Counted from the first letter of the stretch, positions 1-7,252 are shown. The stretch is 64,000 nucleotides of DNA from Rhizobiales bacterium dw_265 (GCA_018449595.1 JAAVUU010000001.1:558001-622000); one strand, 5' to 3'. The notes: a model not told the origin generated them from the sequence alone. A program made the numbers and translations.

Positions 1-186
1 GTGCCCTTCCCGCCGGAATGGGATCGTCATCGCAAGGCCGCGCCCTTCAAGCGCAACGACAAGATGCTCGACGAAATGCCGATCGGAGTCGTGGTCGGAC
101 CGGGTACCGGCATCCAGGAAAATATCGCCGACAAGGCCGTGCGCCGTGGTATCCGGGTACGTCGGCTTGGTGGAGGTGGCAAATGA
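1..186 (+). CDS. C-terminal end of a DUF2493-like protein (partial)
   Basis: The reading frame is open from the first base and stops at 184-186, so the gene begins before the window. The visible 61 residues contain KAAPFKRNDKML followed by a PIGVVVGPGTGIQENIADKA stretch. This resembles the C-terminal part of DUF2493 (SLOG/YpsA-like, predicted nucleotide-binding) proteins that are common near the edges of alphaproteobacterial conjugative elements. A glycine-rich segment followed by a short helix is what one expects of a Rossmann-like phosphate-binding loop. Substrate and role are unknown. The GTG at position 1 is probably an internal valine codon, not the start. Confidence 0.6.
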   Translation: MPFPPEWDRHRKAAPFKRNDKMLDEMPIGVVVGPGTGIQENIADKAVRRGIRVRRLGGGGK

Positions 187-241
187 GCCGCATCACATTC
201 ATCGTCGCGCGCGGGGCATTGGCCCCGCCGCGATCTGTTTG

Positions 242-272
242 GACATATCATGTCGCTGCCTTGATCTATCAA
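242..272. promoter_or_regulatory. Two short palindromes, candidate operator of the XRE gene
   Basis: Upstream of the XRE regulator there are two adjacent dyads: GACAT-ATC-ATGTC at 242-254 and TTGAT-CT-ATCAA at 261-272. They sit 33 to 63 bases before the chosen start at 305, where autoregulatory operators of small HTH repressors usually lie. The local AT content is higher than in the flanking genes, as expected for a promoter. Binding is inferred, not shown. Confidence 0.4.
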
Positions 273-304
273 AACATATTATCAGCAGCGCGGGAGGTAT
301 CGCC

Positions 305-655
305 ATGATGACGCTCGAAGGGTTCGCGGAGATGATCCGCACCAGGCGCAAGGCCAAGAAGTGGTCGCAGCGTGTTCTGGGTTCCAAGTCGGGACTGCCG
401 CAAAGCCATATCTCCAAGATCGAGGGCGGCGCCGACCTCCAGCTTTCGACCCTGATCGAACTGGCCCGGCTCCTCGACCTTGAAGTCGCCCTGGTGCCCA
501 AGCAGCTCATCCCGGTGCTACGTTCTCTCGGCGCCCCTCACCGTACCCGCGAGGTCGAGGAACGGCGGCCGATGTACGCCTTGGACGAATCCGAGTTGGA
601 CGAATCCGAGTTCGAGGCAAACGCCTCCGACAAGCGGCACTGGCTGGAGCGCTAG
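305..655 (+). CDS. XRE-family (HTH_3) transcriptional regulator
   Basis: This 116-residue protein has a lambda-repressor-like helix-turn-helix over roughly residues 4-62: the scaffold KWSQRVLGSKSGLPQSHISK followed by IEGG and STLIELARLLDLE matches the helices of the HTH_3 fold. The C-terminus is acidic and contains a repeated DESELDESEF segment. I chose ATG 305 because GGGAGG lies at 292-297, seven bases upstream, and because the HTH starts there; an upstream extension to 146 is open but lacks the fold. It may repress its own promoter through the palindromes at 242-272. Its single-domain form resembles HipB-like antitoxins, but no toxin gene follows. Target genes are not known. Confidence 0.8.
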   Translation: MMTLEGFAEMIRTRRKAKKWSQRVLGSKSGLPQSHISKIEGGADLQLSTLIELARLLDLEVALVPKQLIPVLRSLGAPHRTREVEERRPMYALDESELDESEFEANASDKRHWLER

Positions 656-802
656 CCGCGCTTCCGAAATCTGCCATTTCGCCATCGCGTGGACCCCGAA
701 AATCGGGATTCCCCAGACGGCGGCAATCCTCTATACTGCGCCCTGCGCCATTGGCGGATGGTGGAGGCGCGCAACCGTAATCTATTAACGGAGCGCACCA
801 CT

Positions 803-1297
803 ATGCTCGTATTTGGCATTCTCTTCCTGTTGTTCGTCCTGGTCCTTCTGCGCCGCCTCCTGTTCGACCTGGCACGCCTGGTCGTCGGCCTCATGGCCCA
901 TACCCTGCCCTTCTTCATCGGCTTCACCGCCGGGACGATGGGCTACCGCCACGGCGCTGGCGTCGTCGGCGCCGTCCTGCTGGGTGTCCTTGTGGCTGGT
1001 GCCGCCGTGGCACTGGGCCAGATGGCGTTCAACCTGGCCCGATCGGCCGCACTGCGCGGTGTTATCGCACTGGTCTATGCGGTTCCGGCCGCGATGGCGG
1101 GCTATTACGTCGCCCTCAACCTGGCGCGCGTGGTGATAGCTTCGCCGGGATTGTGCCAGGTCCTCGCCACGCTCAGCGCAATCGTCGCCGGCGGCGTCTG
1201 CGTCCTGGGCATGATCCGCCTGGCCCCGCCGCTCGCTGAAACCGAAGCAGAGGCGCATCGCCCTACTGCCGGTCTTGCCGCGTCGACGCAGGGCTGA
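803..1297 (+). CDS. Small polytopic membrane protein, unknown function
   Basis: The 164-residue product is almost entirely hydrophobic, with about five predicted membrane segments: LVFGILFLLFVLVLLRRLLF at the N-terminus, then segments around residues 30-50, 55-75, 80-105 and 115-140. I see no catalytic or transporter motif and do not recognise the family. The start at 803 is preceded by GGAG at 790-793. The gene stands alone between the XRE regulator and the DUF736 gene and is followed closely by a strong hairpin at 1319-1350. Whether it serves the element or is passive cargo cannot be told from sequence. Confidence 0.6.
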   Translation: MLVFGILFLLFVLVLLRRLLFDLARLVVGLMAHTLPFFIGFTAGTMGYRHGAGVVGAVLLGVLVAGAAVALGQMAFNLARSAALRGVIALVYAVPAAMAGYYVALNLARVVIASPGLCQVLATLSAIVAGGVCVLGMIRLAPPLAETEAEAHRPTAGLAASTQG

Positions 1298-1318
1298 CGC
1301 TCCGCCCACCCTGATGGG

Positions 1319-1350
1319 ATCGCCGCCGGGTTGAACGGCCCGGCGGCGAT
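1319..1350. terminator. Strong GC-rich hairpin after the membrane protein gene
   Basis: A perfect 12-base-pair stem (ATCGCCGCCGGG at 1319-1330 with CCCGGCGGCGAT at 1339-1350) closes an 8-base loop, 21 bases after the stop codon at 1297. There is no T-tract behind it, so it is not a textbook intrinsic terminator. It could stop transcription with help from Rho, protect the transcript 3' end, or be another structural signal. Confidence 0.45.
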
Positions 1351-1824
1351 GCTCGAAGCGCGTGTCACCGTCGCCGGCCGCGACGGATCCCTCTCACCTG
1401 ACAGGCTTGTTTAGGCGCCGCATCGGGCGGCTGGCCTGAAATCTCACGCGCCTTTTTGCGCGCCAACATTTCTTTTCCTGCGCCTCAAAGCCTCGGGCGC
1501 TTGAACGCACCACGCGATGCTCGTCAATCCTTCTCGAAGCTGTTGCGGTTCAACGCGCGAACCAGCACGGCCTCTCTCTGGCGCGATCTGGCCGGAGACC
1601 GGCTGCGCCTCTCACGCCCTATGCCGCAACGCCGCCGGTGCGACTTTCTTCCCCTGGGCTTGCCGTTAGTAGGTGGCAAGCCCATTCCTCGCGGAACCAA
1701 GAAAGTCTCCCGTCGGCGTCCTCCGCTCGCGCTGCGGCCCGCGGGTGCGGCGGCGTTCGCCCCCGGCCGACGATCGCCATCGAGGCCGCGATGGTCGCGG
1801 GCTCGAAGCAACAGGAGAAGTTTC
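1351..1824. other. Non-coding leader before the DUF736 gene with a 10-bp hairpin
   Basis: No convincing gene lies here. A plus-strand frame stays open from 1456 into the DUF736 gene, but its translation is arginine- and proline-rich low-complexity sequence with no family match that I recognise, and the DUF736 start has its own ribosome binding site. A hairpin (TGGGCTTGCC at 1655-1664 pairing with GGCAAGCCCA at 1675-1684, 10-base loop) sits about 140 bases ahead of the DUF736 start and may be part of a long 5' leader. Confidence 0.5.
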
Positions 1825-2151
1825 ATGGCTCACATCGGTACGTTCAAGGAAATCGCCAACGGCTACGAAGGCGAAGTGTTCATGATGCCGCTCACCACCA
1901 AAGGCGTGCGCATCCTGAAGGAGACCAAGCCCAGCGCGAACAAGCGGGCGCCCACCCATCGCATCTATGTCGGACGCTCGGAGATCGGCTCCGGCTGGCC
2001 GAAGACGACGGAGGACGAGCGCGATTATCTCTCGCTCACCTTCGACTTCCCGGGCCTCACTCAGCCGGTCTACGCGATCCTGATCAAGGATGAGGAAGGC
2101 GAAGGCTGGAGCGCTTTCTGGTCCCGCAGCAAGAAGCCGGTCTTCGAATAA
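1825..2151 (+). CDS. DUF736 family protein
   Basis: The 108-residue product begins MAHIGTFKEIANGYEGEV and continues with YVGRSEIGSGWPKT and YLSLTFDFPGLTQPVYAIL, the pattern of the DUF736 family. These proteins are found in nearly all alphaproteobacterial Trb-type integrative elements, usually near the replication or transfer genes; their biochemical role is unknown. AGGAGA at 1813-1818 supports ATG 1825. The gene is monocistronic here, with a long structured leader in front and an intrinsic terminator immediately behind. In many related elements a DUF736 gene is also found next to the relaxase; here that position holds a small coupled ORF instead. Confidence 0.85.
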   Translation: MAHIGTFKEIANGYEGEVFMMPLTTKGVRILKETKPSANKRAPTHRIYVGRSEIGSGWPKTTEDERDYLSLTFDFPGLTQPVYAILIKDEEGEGWSAFWSRSKKPVFE

Positions 2152-2160
2152 GGCCGCTAC

Positions 2161-2194
2161 GCCCCGTCCGGTTCGCCGGGCGGGGCCTTTTTTT
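2161..2194 (+). terminator. Intrinsic terminator of the DUF736 gene
   Basis: GCCCCG-T-CCGG at 2161-2171 pairs with CCGG-G-CGGGGC at 2176-2186 around a TTCG-type loop, followed by seven T residues at 2188-2194. It begins nine bases after the stop codon. Confidence 0.9.
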
Positions 2195-2614
2195 GCGGAC
2201 GTCTGCTCAGTGTCCACGGGCGTAGCCGCCAGATTTGCGCGAGCGCCTTCACCGGCATGGTGTCGGGCCGTCTTTTGCGCTGGACATTACAGCTGCAGGC
2301 CGTCGCCCACACTTCCAGGTCGATCCTTCTCAATCTGGAGGGAACGCCCGTCGCGGGCATCGAGCCCACGATGGGCGTCAGGGCCTTTTCAGGAGTCCCA
2401 TCCTACCCTGCCGGATCGAACCGCCTCAAGGGACGACGGGGCCCCACCATTTTTCCCGGCGGCGAACACCGGCGTCCAGGCTTTCACGAACAAACCACGC
2501 CGGAAAAAATCGTGACCCCCATCGCCGAACGGTCGCGGGCGATGCCGCGATCCCTTGACCCGGCTCGCCCGGCAGGAAGGCAGCGCTCCCGTCTTAAGAC
2601 AGAAGGAGATCACG
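2195..2614. other. Intergenic region without a recognisable gene
   Basis: About 420 bases separate the DUF736 terminator from the next start. Open frames run through it on both strands, but none has a ribosome binding site or a family resemblance. The sequence is rich in small inverted repeats, such as GCCC-ACGAT-GGGC near 2365, and contains GGGGCCCC near 2440, suggesting a structured leader or regulatory DNA. I see no specific site that I can name. Confidence 0.4.
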
Positions 2615-2788
2615 ATGACTACGCTTTACGATCACATTCAGCAATTGCAATCCGAATTGGGGAACAGCGTTTCGCGCCGCGAACGGGCCGCTATTGCGGC
2701 CGAGTTGAAGAAGGCCGTCGCGGAGCAGACGGTGCTGGACCGGGAGTTCGACCAGGCGTTGGACGCACTTATCGGAGAGGTTCACTGA
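2615..2788 (+). CDS. Small coiled-coil-like protein, unknown function
   Basis: This 57-residue ORF is preceded by AGAAGGAGA at 2601-2609, a strong ribosome binding site, and its stop overlaps the start of the DUF4326 gene (TGATG at 2786-2790), which supports it as a translated gene. The product is charged and almost wholly helical by composition (heptad-like leucines and alanines around residues 8-50), consistent with a short coiled coil. I recognise no family. Its coupling to DUF4326 suggests that both are made together. Confidence 0.6.
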   Translation: MTTLYDHIQQLQSELGNSVSRRERAAIAAELKKAVAEQTVLDREFDQALDALIGEVH

Positions 2789-3060
2789 TGTGCAAAGTTC
2801 TCAATGCCAAGCGCGTTGGCAAACGTCCGACGGCGGATCGCGTTTATGTCGGCCGACCGAGCAAATGGGGCAATCCGTTCGTGATTGGCCGCGACGGCAC
2901 ACGCGAGCAAGTCGTTGTGAAATACCGGGAATGGATCGTGCAGCAACCCGCCCTGATGGCGGCGCTGCACGAACTGCGCGGCATGGATCTTGTGTGCTGG
3001 TGTGCGCCGGAAGGCTGCCATGCGGACGTGCTCATGGCGCTGGCGAACAATAGCTCATGA
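2788..3060 (+). CDS. DUF4326 domain protein
   Basis: The 90-residue protein shows the DUF4326 signature: VYVGRPSKWGNPFVIGRDGT near residues 18-37, then KYREWI and a cysteine-containing C-terminal motif, LVCWCAPEGCHADVL. DUF4326 proteins are short and widespread in phages and mobile elements. The conserved Cys/His cluster (CWCAPEGCH) could bind metal, but the biochemical role is not established. Translation starts one base inside the preceding gene, indicating coupling. No terminator follows directly; the next 350 bases are non-coding and contain inverted repeats. Confidence 0.8.
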   Translation: MCKVLNAKRVGKRPTADRVYVGRPSKWGNPFVIGRDGTREQVVVKYREWIVQQPALMAALHELRGMDLVCWCAPEGCHADVLMALANNSS

Positions 3061-3407
3061 GGGAGGCGGGACCGACCCGCCATATGATCACGCAGCGGCA
3101 AAGAGGCGCCGCCGGTTCGGCACGGGCCAGTCAAGTCCGCCGCGCCGAAGCGCGGCCCTGACGGCAAGGGACATTGACCAGCCCTCCTTACGGACCGAAC
3201 CGGCGTCGCGGGCGCGGAGGACCCGCGCATATGGCGTGACCGCTGGCGCGGTCACAGGGAGCGCGCGTCGTCCAAGCTTACCATGAGGGCTCCCCGCCTT
3301 ACCGCGTCAAGGCACGCTTCGCTCTGAAGACCTTGACGCGGGCGGACCTCATGGCGGCGCGACGACGTCGCTCAATTCCGAGTGACATCTTTTTGGAGAT
3401 CTCACCC
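3061..3407. other. Non-coding region with two inverted repeats
   Basis: No gene is supported here. GTGACCGC-TGGC-GCGGTCAC at 3236-3255 is a perfect 8-bp stem with a tetraloop and no T-run. CCGCGTCAAGG at 3302-3312 is repeated inverted as CCTTGACGCGG at 3331-3341, an 11-bp arm pair with an 18-base spacer, 66 bases before the next start. The second pair could be an operator or a leader hairpin for the gene at 3408. Confidence 0.45.
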
Positions 3408-3761
3408 ATGTTCAATCTCAAGTCACTCTTTTCGAAATCGCCGAAGGTTCAAGTCCTGTTCGATGGCGAAATCCCGAACAACACGTTTCGGATCGGCAAC
3501 GAGTGTGTCTGGGTCCGCCACCTTGGCTGTATCGACCTTCTCATCGACTTCAACAACAAGGAACGCACCATCGCGGCAGTTCCGGCGGAGATGCCCGACG
3601 AAATTCGGCTTTACATCTGCCGCAGCTATTTTACCGGGATCGCCCAGCAATGCGTCGAGTTCTGGACAACCCCGAACGTCTTCGAGGCGCAGGAGAAGGT
3701 GGAGAAATACAATGCGCTGGAAAAGTCAGGGATGCTCGAAAAGCTTGATCAGCTCGATTAG
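3408..3761 (+). CDS. Hypothetical protein, 117 residues
   Basis: The start at 3408 is preceded by TGGAGAT near 3394-3400, and the gene ends directly before an intrinsic terminator, so it is a well-bounded single gene. The product begins MFNLKSLFSKSPKVQVLFDG and continues with alternating short strands and helices; it has no signal peptide or membrane segment. I recognise no domain. The C-terminus (NALEKSGMLEKLDQLD) looks helical. It lies between the inverted-repeat region and the convergent acid phosphatase gene. Confidence 0.6.
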   Translation: MFNLKSLFSKSPKVQVLFDGEIPNNTFRIGNECVWVRHLGCIDLLIDFNNKERTIAAVPAEMPDEIRLYICRSYFTGIAQQCVEFWTTPNVFEAQEKVEKYNALEKSGMLEKLDQLD

Positions 3762-3763
3762 AC

Positions 3764-3787
3764 AAAGGGGGCTTCGGCCCCCTTTTT
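3764..3787 (+). terminator. Intrinsic terminator after the hypothetical gene
   Basis: AAAGGGGGC, a TTCG tetraloop and GCCCCCTTTTT occupy 3764-3787, three bases after the stop at 3761. The A-rich left flank makes the hairpin potentially active in both directions, which fits the convergent phosphatase gene ending at 3820. Confidence 0.9.
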
Positions 3788-3819
3788 GCTTGGACCGGAC
3801 GTGGGCGCGCAGAGGCCCG

Positions 3820-4818
3820 TTACGCCGGTCGCGCGATGTCGACCACATGAAGTTCCGCGCCGGCGTCATCGCGGAAGGCGACCCGCAGCCGCTGGCGATT
3901 GACCGCACACGCGACGAAGCCCGGCTGCAGGGCGCAGAAATCGCTGCCGTTCAGATCGCAATGGTCCGCCAGCAGGGAGCCCGCGCCGGTGCAGACGAAA
4001 TGCGTCTGCCCGTGCAGGACATGCGCGAGATTGTGGTCGTGGCCGTTGAGATAGAGCGGCACGGCATGGCGCTGCAGGATCGGATCAAGGCTGGCGATCA
4101 GGTCCGGCGAACCGCCTGCCCTGCGGGTCGGTTCATCCGGATCGCCCGCCCGATCCGCGCCGATCAGCCGGCCCGAATAGACCGGATGATGACCGATCAC
4201 GATCTTCCAATCCGCTTTGGACGCCTCCAGCGCCTGGTCCAGCCAGGCCAGCTGCACCGGCACATTCTGCTTCTGGTCGGCCACCTTCACCGTCTTGGCG
4301 CCGTCCTTATAATACTGGCTCATCATCGGGGAAGTATCGATCACGAAGAACTCCGCCACCGCGCCGTCCGGCGCCTGGTCGCTATAGCTGTACCAGCGGG
4401 CGGGCATCCGCCAACGGCTGCTTTTGGCAACGTAATCCAATTGGGCCTGGGCGTTGCCGCGATAGTCATGATTGCCCAGGATCACATTCCAGGGCACCTG
4501 CAGCGAGGGCGCGTCATAGACCTGCTCGAAGGATGTCTGCCAGGCCGGATCGTCCACCCCGGCGACGCCATCCTCGTAGAAATTATCGCCCACCGAAATC
4601 ACGAAGCGCGCGCCGATCTCCTGGGCACTCTTGCCCATCCGGACCGCGACCTCGCGCTGGTGATTGGTGCCATGCCGGCCCCAATCGCCTATCGCCAGGA
4701 AGGTCAGCGACGGCCCGCCGGCATCCGCCCAGGCACGCGACAGCGGCCAGACGGCGGCGGCAGTCGCGGCTGCCAGTGTCCCCATGGCACGGCGGCGGGT
4801 GATGTCGTGGCTGGTCAT
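3820..4818 (-). CDS. Tat-exported metallophosphatase of the purple/tartrate-resistant acid phosphatase type
   Basis: The 332-residue product starts with a twin-arginine signal (TRRRAMGTLAAATAAAV, residues 7-23) and an AWA cleavage region, so it is probably exported folded. The calcineurin-like metal-binding motifs follow in order: GDWG (44-47), VGDNFYEDG, GNHD, GHHPVYSG and NGHDHN. This order is that of the purple or tartrate-resistant acid phosphatase family, which hydrolyses phosphomonoesters with a two-metal centre. Length and motifs are intact. It is the only gene of this function here, and the exported phosphatase could supply phosphate to the PstS-like protein encoded at 37.1 kb, although the two are 33 kb apart. 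It is probably cargo, not part of the transfer machinery. Confidence 0.85.
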   Translation of the reverse strand: MTSHDITRRRAMGTLAAATAAAVWPLSRAWADAGGPSLTFLAIGDWGRHGTNHQREVAVRMGKSAQEIGARFVISVGDNFYEDGVAGVDDPAWQTSFEQVYDAPSLQVPWNVILGNHDYRGNAQAQLDYVAKSSRWRMPARWYSYSDQAPDGAVAEFFVIDTSPMMSQYYKDGAKTVKVADQKQNVPVQLAWLDQALEASKADWKIVIGHHPVYSGRLIGADRAGDPDEPTRRAGGSPDLIASLDPILQRHAVPLYLNGHDHNLAHVLHGQTHFVCTGAGSLLADHCDLNGSDFCALQPGFVACAVNRQRLRVAFRDDAGAELHVVDIARPA

Positions 4819-4899
4819 GCAAGGCTTCCCTTTCGACCCATTGCCGCCACCGCTAGACCCCTTCAGTGACAGTTTGGCGACGGCCCTCGACGCCGGAGA

Positions 4900-5193
4900 C
4901 TAGCGTTTCCGCGCTGGACTTTTGGGCCGAGCCACGCGCGGGGATGCGGTTTTCAGGCGCGACGCGAATTCGGCGGCGGCTTGCTTATTGAACAAGTCGG
5001 CCCACTCGCATTCCAGGACTGCGGCCACATGGCCGATGTTCAGGATCGTGATGTTTGCTATGCCACGCTCGACCCTGCTGAAATGGGCCCGGTCGATGTG
5101 CATCCGGTCGGCGGCGGCTTCTTGGCTGATGCGGCCGGGCATCCCCAACCGCAGCCGGCGCACATTAAGACCGAATACAACGCGGATATCCAT
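4900..5193 (-). CDS. XRE-family transcriptional regulator
   Basis: This 97-residue protein begins MDIRVVFGLNVRRLRLGMPG and contains a lambda-repressor-type HTH over about residues 6-62 (SQEAAADRMHIDRAHFSRVE then NITILNIGHVAAVLEC). The tail is basic (PRVARPKSPARKR). A GTG start at 5229 would add 12 residues, but family members start at the methionine used here. Neither start has a clear ribosome binding site, so the mRNA could be leaderless or weakly translated. The upstream DNA carries direct and inverted repeats (5210-5246) that could be its operator. It lies divergently from the replication block and could control it. Confidence 0.75.
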   Translation of the reverse strand: MDIRVVFGLNVRRLRLGMPGRISQEAAADRMHIDRAHFSRVERGIANITILNIGHVAAVLECEWADLFNKQAAAEFASRLKTASPRVARPKSPARKR

Positions 5194-5209
5194 GACAGGA
5201 TGGACACCG

Positions 5210-5246
5210 AATTCGGCTTTTATGACCACGGCTTATATGTCGAATT
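5210..5246. promoter_or_regulatory. Direct and inverted repeats, candidate operator
   Basis: CGGCTTTTATGAC at 5214-5226 recurs as CGGCTTATATGTC at 5229-5241 (11 of 13 identical, period 15), and the pair is bracketed by AATTCG at 5210-5215 and CGAATT at 5241-5246. It lies 17 to 53 bases upstream of the XRE start at 5193 and about 125 bases upstream of the oppositely oriented gene at 5369, so one regulator could govern both directions. Confidence 0.4.
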
Positions 5247-5368
5247 AGCTTGACGGAGGCTGGATTTGGCCCGCAAATCGGGCGTTCGACCTTCACCCCG
5301 AATCCGAACTGTCACGTTACCAACACAGAATAGAGTAGCCCTTTCTGGCATCCGCGATGGAGTTCGCC

Positions 5369-5893
5369 ATGCCGTCATCGCAGCCGCCCGTCGCAGACGC
5401 CGCGCCCGACGACCCTCTCGTTACCGATTACGACCTGCAACACATGGTCACCTATTGGCGTCTCATCGCCGCACAGGGCCAAGGCGCGGACTGGCGCAAG
5501 ACCGCCAAGGAGGTGCTGGGGCGCGATGCCGAAAAGGACGAGTTGGGCGCCCGTCGAACCTGGGAGTCGCATCTGTCGCGGGCGCATTGGCTTTACGAAC
5601 AGCTCGACGGCGCAGGCTTTGCGTCATCGCACGCGCACGGGCCCTTGCCGCTGCAGCCGCCCGTCGCCGATCGCGCTCCGGATGGGCCCCGGCTGACGAA
5701 ATATGACTGGCATCACTTCGTGACCTATTGGCGTCTCCTCGACGCCGAAGCCGACGGTGCCGACTGGCGCGAGGTCGCCAAGATCGTCCTCTTTCTCGAC
5801 CCGGATATCGACGAAGCCCGCGCGCATACCGCATGGGAATCTCATCTTGAACGCGCCCATTGGATGACGCGATCCGGCTGGCGCCAGATCTGA
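5369..5893 (+). CDS. Element-associated protein with a duplicated 'DNA-binding domain' unit
   Basis: The 174-residue protein consists of two copies of one domain. Copy 1 (residues about 18-80) has TDYDLQHMVTYWRL, GADWRKTAKEVLG and ARRTWESHLSRAHWL; copy 2 (about 105-172) has TKYDWHHFVTYWRLLDAE, GADWREVAKIVLFLDP and AHTAWESHLERAHWM. Single-copy proteins of this kind, about 85 residues long, sit beside the replication genes of many alphaproteobacterial elements and are annotated only as DNA-binding-domain or DUF2285-related proteins. GGAG at 5359-5362 supports ATG 5369 over ATG 5357. Each copy is preceded by a similar PPVAD(R/A)AP linker, so the duplication included the N-terminal region. The function is inferred to be regulatory. 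Confidence 0.65.
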   Translation: MPSSQPPVADAAPDDPLVTDYDLQHMVTYWRLIAAQGQGADWRKTAKEVLGRDAEKDELGARRTWESHLSRAHWLYEQLDGAGFASSHAHGPLPLQPPVADRAPDGPRLTKYDWHHFVTYWRLLDAEADGADWREVAKIVLFLDPDIDEARAHTAWESHLERAHWMTRSGWRQI

Positions 5894-6023
5894 GCGGCCG
5901 CCCGGGTGCGGATTCGCACCAGACGAGAAGGCCAGCCGGATGGACCGTCGAGTCGTTGCCGCTCTGCCACCGGCGTGTGCAACCTCGCGCCGCCATTGTC
6001 GACAGAATTCAATGGAGACGCCC

Positions 6024-6831
6024 ATGAGTCGCCCGAACTGGCGGGATGAGGGCGCATACGGAGGATTGTGGTCTCCCGATGCCCCGTCGCTCGCGTGGGA
6101 GTTCCTGAAACGAAATTCCCTCTTCGTTCAGGAGTTGCGTTTTCTCCGGCGTGTCGCCAAGCACCGCAACCTCACGCGCCTTGAACTGGAGCTTTTCGCG
6201 CTCCGTTGGGGGGTGCGATTTTGCTGGACTCAGCGAAGACAGCGACGGCCAAGACGTTCGCTGGACCGTAGCTGCGCTTCCTAGCACGACGGTCCTTTCG
6301 CCCTGCCCGGACGCTCTGATCGATCCGAAATTCACCGTCTCTTTCGCCAAGCTCGCCGCGCTCGAAGCGAACGCCGAAGAGCAGCCGCTCCGTGATCGCG
6401 GCCAGATTTTTCGGCTCGCGATGACGGGTGACTCCAGCGGTCCGCTGTGCGCGAATTTACCGTTCGACCGCTATTTCGAGCTTCGCGCCCGCTTCGCGAT
6501 CCGTCTCTGGCGCGCACTCGGCAAGCAGCCGCCAGGAGCCGATCCCGCGGCGCTCAGCCGGCAAACCCGTGACTATTTGGTGCTTGCTCTGCGGGCGCTC
6601 GACGGGCGCCTGGCCGGTGCCAGCATCCGACAGATCGGCGAGGTCTTGTTCAAAGCACCGCCCATGTCGGCCCGCAACTGGAAGACGCACGATCTTCGTT
6701 CCCGCACCGAACGCACGATCCGCAAAGGGCTCGCGATGATGGAGGGCGACTACCGCAAGCTCCTGCTTCATCCCTACCGGCGCCGTATTCCTCAAGGTCA
6801 CCTTTCGGGCATCGATCTCACCCACCCCTGA
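6024..6831 (+). pseudogene. DUF6499/DUF2285 regulator interrupted by an apparent single-base frameshift
   Basis: The N-terminal half is read from ATG 6024 (GGAG at 6014-6017) and matches a DUF6499-type domain: PNWRDEGAYGGLWSPDAPSL, AWEFLKRNSLF, then LRWGVRF. That frame stops at 6284. The C-terminal half, in the +1 frame up to 6831, continues logically with AGLSEDSDGQDVRW and ends in a DUF2285 domain (LALRALDGRLAGASIRQIGE, WKTHDLRSRTERTIRKGL, MMEGDYRKLLLHP). In intact relatives both domains form one protein. One extra base near 6208-6222, where a run of six G (6208-6213) and a run of four T (6219-6222) occur, would account for the break. It could be a true mutation, a sequencing error or ribosomal frameshifting. 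DUF2285 proteins are presumed DNA-binding regulators of element genes. Confidence 0.65.
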
Positions 6832-6925
6832 GATCGCGGAGACCCCGTACCGCCGCCTTCCCTCCACCGTTGCCCCCGACCGCCGCGAATAACCCGTGGC
6901 GCGCAAATGCAGCGGAGAGCAACAC

Positions 6926-7252
6926 ATGGCATCCGGCGACACGCCAGGGCGCTTCCTGCGCGTCGAGGAGGCCGCGCGGTTTCTCGGCCTTTCGGCCCGA
7001 ACCCTCGAAAAGCACCGCACCTACGGCACCGGTCCCGTCTACCGGAAGCTCGGCGGCCGCATCGTCTACACGGTCGAGGATCTTGTCGCCTGGGCGAACC
7101 GCGGCACCCGCAATTCCACATCCGATCCCGGCAGGGACACGATCCTGCCCGCCCGCCGCAAGGATGAGCAGACGCCGCCCCGCGGCTCACGCCGGGGCCG
7201 CCGCCGCAAGCCCCCTGATAGCCCGGCCGACCGCGGGGAGACGCCGCGATGA
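6926..7252 (+). CDS. AlpA-like helix-turn-helix protein (MerR-type winged helix)
   Basis: The 108-residue protein opens with an excisionase-like HTH over residues 8-62: FLRVEEAARFLGLSARTLEK, then HRTYGTGPVYRKLGGRIVYT and VEDLVAWANRGT. The remaining tail is basic and disordered (GSRRGRRRKPPDSP). GGAG at 6914-6917 supports ATG 6926. Its stop overlaps the RPA start by four bases (ATGA at 7249-7252), the usual arrangement in this element family, so it is probably a DNA-binding partner or regulator of replication initiation. An excisionase-like role is a less likely alternative because no integrase is nearby. Confidence 0.85.
   Translation: MASGDTPGRFLRVEEAARFLGLSARTLEKHRTYGTGPVYRKLGGRIVYTVEDLVAWANRGTRNSTSDPGRDTILPARRKDEQTPPRGSRRGRRRKPPDSPADRGETPR

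Noticed and set aside
1456-1824. N-terminal extension of the DUF736 protein by 123 residues
   Set aside because: The extension is Arg/Pro-rich, unlike the family, and the conserved start at 1825 has its own AGGAGA site.
3382-4869. 495-codon plus-strand frame over the phosphatase
   Set aside because: The minus strand holds a phosphatase with all metal-binding motifs and a Tat signal; the plus-strand frame is its shadow.
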